Assembly: GCF_958295425.1 (NCBI RefSeq)
Contig: NC_081144.1
Span: 6,363,186-6,427,185 of the forward strand
Origin: Solea solea
Taxonomy: Eukaryota > Chordata > Actinopteri > Pleuronectiformes > Soleidae
Reading direction: 5' to 3'
DNA length: 64,000 nt
Shown here: in pieces, positions 58,651 through 64,000 of the stretch
How positions within the stretch are numbered: position 1 is the first letter of the stretch
How the letters are laid out: the number at the start of each line of letters is the position of its first letter
Translations under genes and position numbers: made by a program
Notes under the pieces: generated by a model
What the model was told of the DNA's origin: nothing
Database searches by the model: none
What the model saw: only the letters and a program-made list of their open reading frames with translations

Positions 58651-61600
58651 TCACTGCTGCTTGCAATTTTCCCGCTTCCCTTTTGGTTTAGTGCTTCCCG
58701 GTTTCTCTGTTTGCCGCTTTGTTGGGGGGATGAAAGCAGGCTCTACAACAATGTCATTTGAACCGGAACGTGGCATTGGAGGCGACTGACAGGCTGGACC
58801 TGTAACGGGAGAAAAGGATTGTGAATATCCGCCCGCCTGTATTTAACATTTCAATCCCAAAGGCCACTTTGTTTACCGGTTTGTTCCAGTTGGAGGCGCT
58901 CTGTGTCTTGTCTCCTGGACTGAAAGGTTGGGTCCAGCTCCTCTGCAATGTTTCTGATGTGCTCGTCTTGTCTGGGAATGCAGCAGACACACGTAAGCAT
59001 ACATTAAAGCATGTCACGTCACCTCTAAATACACTTACTTATCAATTCTGTAGGTACACCTGTTCAACGGCGTGTTAAATCAATCACACGGCAGGAAGTC
59101 GATGCATTTAGATATTGGTCAAGACGACCTGCTGACGTTTGAACCAAGCAGCAGAATGTGTGAATAAAAAGCTAATTTAAGTGACTTCAAACATGACACT
59201 GGTGTTGTGATCAGACATGCTGGTCTAAGTATTTAAACATTTAATGATCTACTGTGAATTTCTTGCACAAACCCTGTCTTAAGTTTTAAGTCTCTCAGAG
59301 CGGAATGAGCAAACTGATTAGAAATGATCTCTGAACACACAATGCATGAAGAGATGAGCCACTCTGGGCCACTTTATTAGGTGTTCAGTATAAATAATAA
59401 AGTGGCTGGTGAGTGTACAAATGAATGCAGAGACAATTACGGTAAAGTAGAGGTGGGACTGGGCGGCTGGTTCTCTGGGCTGCAGTCTTCAGTGTGGGAA
59501 GGAAGACCCTCCGAGTCGAGCCTCTCTCGTTGAACCTGATGATTCAAACCTATTTCTCAGTTTCTTTTACATGTAGCACAAATGAAAACACAACCACTAA
59601 TTCCAGGAACTTGTTCATGCACGACAACTCACCTGTCTCTCTCTTGCAGCTTGCCTGTCATGATGAGTGATCATTGCTCTGTGCTCGCGCCATGACGACG
59701 GCCCTTCCAGCTCCCGAGATCTCCGCTTTGACTTAATTTCCTGCTTCTGCATAAAATGTGCAATTTCCTAAAGGGAAAACAGAGCACGCACAGCTTGTAT
59801 CATTCCACAGATGAATGCTAAACTTGAGCTACGTGGACGCCGGCAACATTCATCATCGTACCTCATCCTGCGCCACTTGTGCTACTCTGAAATCTCCCTC
59901 TGGGTAAGAACTGCGTGGAGATGGTTGGGAGGTCTACAAGAACAAGTTGGTGAATGTCAGAACAAAAGAATGAAGGATGGACTCATCCTCTGTTCTTTAT
60001 ACTAAATCAGTGAATCATGAAAATCCTCATAAATCACTCACTCTTCTCAACAGTTTCTCCTCTTCTTCCTGCAGCTTGCGGGCGAGTTCTTCATCTTGTA
60101 GGACCTGCTGCAACTCCCCAAGGTCCAGACTGGCCTCACCCGGGTCTAGTTGCAATGATACTCCTGAGGGTGAGGTTTCACAGTATCAGGAGATAAAATG
60201 GGCAGATCTTGGTACGGTGATGACAAAGAAGGGAGGTAAAATAACACCAACCATATCAGAATGGTTCATCATATCAGAAAATCAGTGATGAATCATTCAA
60301 GTAACAAAGGCAGGAACACACCGAGACAATCAACTGAATCACACCGATATGAGGTCGCAGCATGTGAAGACATGCTCCAGAAACTGAAAGAGACTCCTTT
60401 TTTTTTTATTAGCTCACAAGACCATTCATGTAGATGAAGGTGAGAATGAAAGCACACACAGCAGATTATTGTAGGGATTACTGATTCTAAAGATTTTCCA
60501 CTTCAGAAGAACCCAAATCACCCCTAAAGTCAGACTACTGTCCCAAGTTAGACGAGGATTGAAGGAAAATGAGAGAAGCAGAAGGTCACAGATGGGAAGC
60601 ACAGCTTTGGAAGCTTTCCCTCTGCAGATCGGAGTGGGCTGAAGTTCTGGGCGTTACCTGCTGACATGTGTCTTGGTCTACCCCTGGTTGAAGACCTGTT
60701 GCTACTGAGACTTTGGCTACGCTGCGGGGCTCTTCGAGGAGGCCACTCGACTCTCCTCTCCACATTCTGCGCCTCCACTGAGCTTAGCCTTTGTTCTATG
60801 GGCTTGTGCCAATGCCCGCATTCACTTGTTGTGCCCTTGACTCTGTGATGATGTGCATTCCGCTCCACCTCGTCGCCATTCGTGCATCCGTCATTTCTCC
60901 ACCTTCGACTGCCCTGCCTTTCTCTGTTTACGACTGAGGAGTCTCTGCTACTAATCTCATAAAGCTCTCCATCACGCTCCACATTATCACAGTGCCTGTC
61001 TCTGCCTTCTCTGTGATCTCTCCCACTGTTCTCTCGGTATGATGATTCCCTCCTCTTCCTGATATCTCCATGGAAACTGTGCCTGGTGGTGGCAGCTCTC
61101 TGGAAGGCTCTCTGATGTGGTTGGGAGTTGCTGTAGGAGACTTCACTCCCATGAAGCGACTGGCTGTCTCTCCTTTGAGATCTTATTTGGAGGGGCGCCC
61201 CATTGCCGCCCAACGTCACAGGCACACCCCTCTCCTCGAGGATTTGGCCTAGCATCTCCCACACTTGCTTGCTTTCATCTGACTGCCTGTTAGAGCGCCC
61301 TGTATCGTCCTGAAAGTGGACACGTTTGTCAGGATTGTCCTTATAGCTACAGGTTCTTACCAAGTCTCTGTTTTTGTGTCTAACTCGATCATGTATCCTG
61401 ACAGACTCGCTGCGACTACATCGCCTTTCTCTTCCCTTGACCAACCGAGAGTCTCTATCCTGATCTCTACTCCTGTTCCAACCGTCACATCCTTCTCTGG
61501 AGCTCCTCTCCTGTTTCCGATTTGCAAGCCGCCTTATCTCTTTGGCATAATGGTCATTGTCATAATAGTCCTCCTCACATTCTCCGCTCTCGTCCCTCCA

Positions 61601-63279
61601 GCTCCTGAATGCATTTGGTAAGCTGTTGTGAGAGCTCAGACTTCTGTAGCTTCTCCCCTGGGAATGATGTAAAGAGGCCTGCCGCTGAGGAGGCGCTGTG
61701 TTGACTCTTCTATCCCATCTCTGGGACCACACAGAGAGCTGTTCAGAGAAAACTGTGTCCGAGTCTTCTGAATCCTCACTCAAAGGTTCTCTAAACTCAT
61801 GCCTGATTTGCCTAATGGAATGTGCATGTCCTTGGTTTGACCATGAAGCTGTGCTTCTATGAGCTACTTGTCCCCTGTGGGAGTCAGCAGAAGTCCCATT
61901 TGAGTCTGAATGGTTCTGAGAGGTAGAAGATTGCCACCTAGTGGTGAAGGTTGAGCCCTGCTCCCCTTCTTGAAGGCTGCGGAGTGTGAGTTGTTGGGGA
62001 GGCGGCAGAGCTGAATCGTCGCCGCTGCCTTAGTTAATGCCAAACATACAAACACAGAAGCAGGGAGGGTTTGTAAGACTGTCAGACAATTTGAAATTCA
62101 ATGACCAGGGAACATTTATTATCTAGTAACTGCCTTTCACACACGTAACTGGGTGAAAATTAATGTTTTCATCACAAATGAGGCATTCCAATAAATATAT
62201 GTAACAGAAATAACACACATCATAATTTACATATATATATAATAACATGTTAACAGGGATTTGAGGGCTGGATAATAAATTACAAAAGCATTTTCTTAGA
62301 TATCAATATAACAAAGAGTCAAGATATATAAATATGATGCACTGTAAAATAATAATTACTAGTTTTTGAAACGTTTCCCTGATAAATAAGTCTTTGTTGT
62401 TTTTCCATAAAGAATTTAAAAACCACAATTCACCTCCTCCTTTTAATATGATCACAATGACGGACAGATTTGAAACTGTTTATCATGATAACTGTTTGGG
62501 AGATATCGTCCAGCCCTAGCTGATTCTGAACAAATCACATCATAGAGATGATAATATCATGCAACAGCTTCATAAAGACTGTTCTGTTCTTGCTGTTGTA
62601 ATATCTGTGGAGACTCAAATACAATATGAAGCAGCAGCAAAGCAAGATGATGGCATCTGTGTCCTTCCCTACTTTGACTGACACAAATCGTTAAGCAAGA
62701 ACCAATATTATGGAGTTAACTGTGTGTCTTTAATGTGCAAGCAAACAGAATGGATTTGAACGCAATTCACAAGCAAAAGTCTAGGATTTGAAAGCAACAT
62801 TTTAGGATTTACGATCAGAACTTTTGAATTTACAAAAAACCCTTTAAATTTGCATATAAACATTTTGAATTTGCCAAGAAAACTTTAGAATTTGCAAAGA
62901 AAACTTAAGAATTGACAAAGAAAACTTTTAAATTTGCAAAAATAAATAGCTGCAAATAGTCAAAAAGTGATCATAGTTTTGTTTGAAAATATTATTGTTG
63001 CATTTAAATCCATTCTGTTTGTTTGCACATTAAACACACAAAATTAACTCGACATTACATCATAACACATATACTTTTTTCTCTTAAATGATATTGTATT
63101 GTGATGGGACTTGTGTCTATATAAATGTTGCAACATTAATATAATAGAATAAAATAAAATACACAATAGGATGAAATAACTTATATACCTTCACTACTGT
63201 CCCCCTTCTGCCCTCTGCTCCTCCCATTGATCCTCTGCTCCTCCTCCTGCAATCGTTTAGCTATTTCCTGTAGAGACAT
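58651..63279 (-). CDS. CCDC50-like ubiquitin-binding coiled-coil protein, N-terminus not resolved
   Basis: Minus-strand exons in order: 63267-63189, 62028-60658, 60163-60042, 59933-59862, 59767-59633, 59535-59441, 58971-58877, 58799-58651. They join in frame to 705 residues plus stop. EIAKRLQEEEQ (first exon), QDEELARKLQEEEEKLLRR (third) and VAQVAQDEEIAHFMQKQE (fourth/fifth) are the repeated acidic-helix motifs of CCDC50/Ymer, known to bind polyubiquitin through MIU motifs. DEHIRNIAEELDPTF follows. The second exon is a single 1371-nt Arg/Ser/Asp-rich block, far longer than its apparent counterpart, the alternatively spliced exon of mammalian CCDC50. The conserved CCDC50 N-terminal domain is not seen. 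Either it lies beyond 64000, or translation starts at an in-frame ATG (63279-63277, MSLQEIAKRL). Convergent with tnfrsf9. Confidence 0.82.
59045..59420. mobile_element. Non-autonomous DNA transposon (CACTTTATTAGGTACA family), near full length
   Basis: The left end (taggtacacctgttcaacg) and right end (aataaagtggctggtgagtg) match the two ends of a family very common in teleosts. The interior carries gaccaattcaca-like decayed parts, and ccactttattaggtgttcag lies just before the right end. It lies in the intron between the sixth and seventh listed exons of the CCDC50-like gene and is related to 26435-26835. Confidence 0.65.
62711..63055. mobile_element. MITE with ~47-bp terminal inverted repeats
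   Basis: Left arm 62714-62763 (gagttaactgtgtgtcttta...acagaatggatttgaa) and right arm 63003-63052 (ttaaatccattctgtttgtt...ttaactcg) are imperfect reverse complements. The interior is built from a degenerate unit of about 20 bp (aatttgcaaagaaaactt) repeated five to six times. It lies in the intron before the giant exon of the CCDC50-like gene. Confidence 0.65.
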
Positions 63280-64000
63280 GGCAGCAGTGATTGTTTCTTT
63301 GTACAATCAAACATGACGAGTAATCAAATAGTAATAGGAAGCAGCTACGTTTGCAGATAGATGAAAGTGTTCTTTTCATGAACAGAAATAAATGACTCAT
63401 CTGTTTGAGGGAAAAAAACACATTGTGAAATCTCTGCTACAGTTAATCCTAGAATGTATCATGATACCGTATTTAAAACATGTTGCAAAAAGCTGCTCAC
63501 TGAGATCAATCAGGTTGGCGACACTGTGTAACCACAAGTGAGGCACTGTACTTTTGACAGCCAGCAGATGGCAGCATAGTATATTGTGTAAAAAAAAGAA
63601 AGAAAGCAAAGTAACCATTTAACAAGAATCAATGCGACTCTCAACATAGAACAAAAAAGACGGTGTTTGGGAAACTTTTTCGACTCATTTCTGAGATTTT
63701 ACCTGCCGTATGCATGTTTTGGTCTTTCTGTTTTCTTCATTCCACTACAAACAACAACGATGCTCAACTTGTTTACTGTGGAGTTCAATGTTGTTTTTGT
63801 TTTATACCTTTTCAACTTCAAATAAAGCAACTTTCAGCCTGAAGTCTGAACTATAATCATGTCATGGGGACTGTCTCCGTTGAAGTAACACCTCGTCACT
63901 GGAGAATGCCTGCCTCTTACCAGGGCTGCTATATTTATCTGCTCTGTAAAGGAGAGCCACTCCACCACGTCTCTGTGCCACTTTTCTAGTAAAGGCCAGA

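Noticed and set aside
59436..59443. Stop codon (TTACCGTAA on the minus strand) as the end of the CCDC50-like protein
   Set aside because: The gtaatt is a usable splice donor, and the next exon joins in phase to give the conserved-looking DEHIRNIAEELDPTF. Use of the stop in a short isoform remains possible.
63780..64000. Candidate upstream exons of the CCDC50-like gene on the minus strand (63815-63845 and 63910-63995)
   Set aside because: Splice-like sites exist, but the phases do not agree with the next exon and the peptides do not resemble the CCDC50 N-terminus.

Overview
This window is vertebrate nuclear DNA, almost certainly from a percomorph-type teleost fish. All genes are intron-rich with GT-AG splice sites. 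The proteins are vertebrate families (AURKAIP1, MXRA8, DVL1, a TNF-receptor family member, a CCDC50-like protein). The spaces between exons carry microsatellites and interspersed repeats of kinds common in teleosts. I found no bacterial or viral genes.

Layout. (1) 1-1175, + strand: 3' part of aurkaip1, cut by the window edge. (2) 3089-13063, + strand: mxra8, a two-Ig-domain membrane protein, joined here as 10 coding exons (426 aa). (3) 15880-36294, + strand: dvl1, 15 coding exons (728 aa) with DIX, PDZ and DEP domains. A tRNA-Glu(TTC)-like gene lies in its intron 12. The order and orientation aurkaip1-mxra8-dvl1 matches human 1p36.33. (4) 36.3-41.0 kb: dvl1 3' UTR and gene-poor DNA with mobile-element remnants. 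(5) 41141-52259: an 11.1-kb AT-rich minisatellite of about 285 copies of a 38-bp unit. It contains three copies of a tRNA-like module, two of which have consensus Pol III A and B boxes on the minus strand. An 851-bp inverted-repeat element flanks it on the right. (6) 53663-55687, + strand: a TNF receptor superfamily gene, best read as tnfrsf9 (4-1BB/CD137), 7 exons, 296 aa. (7) 58651 to beyond 63267, minus strand, convergent with tnfrsf9: a CCDC50-like gene with one giant 1371-nt, frame-neutral exon; its 5' end lies outside or is unresolved.

The genes do not form one pathway. AURKAIP1 is a mitochondrial ribosome protein, MXRA8 an adhesion receptor, DVL1 the Wnt signalling hub, TNFRSF9 a lymphocyte co-stimulatory receptor and CCDC50 a ubiquitin-binding adaptor. 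The window joins two segments that are megabases apart in human (the DVL1 block and TNFRSF9), and the large minisatellite lies between them. All exon joins were worked out by hand from splice sites and reading phase, and every complete gene closes in frame. The most unusual structure is the minisatellite with its tRNA-like modules and its inverted left boundary.
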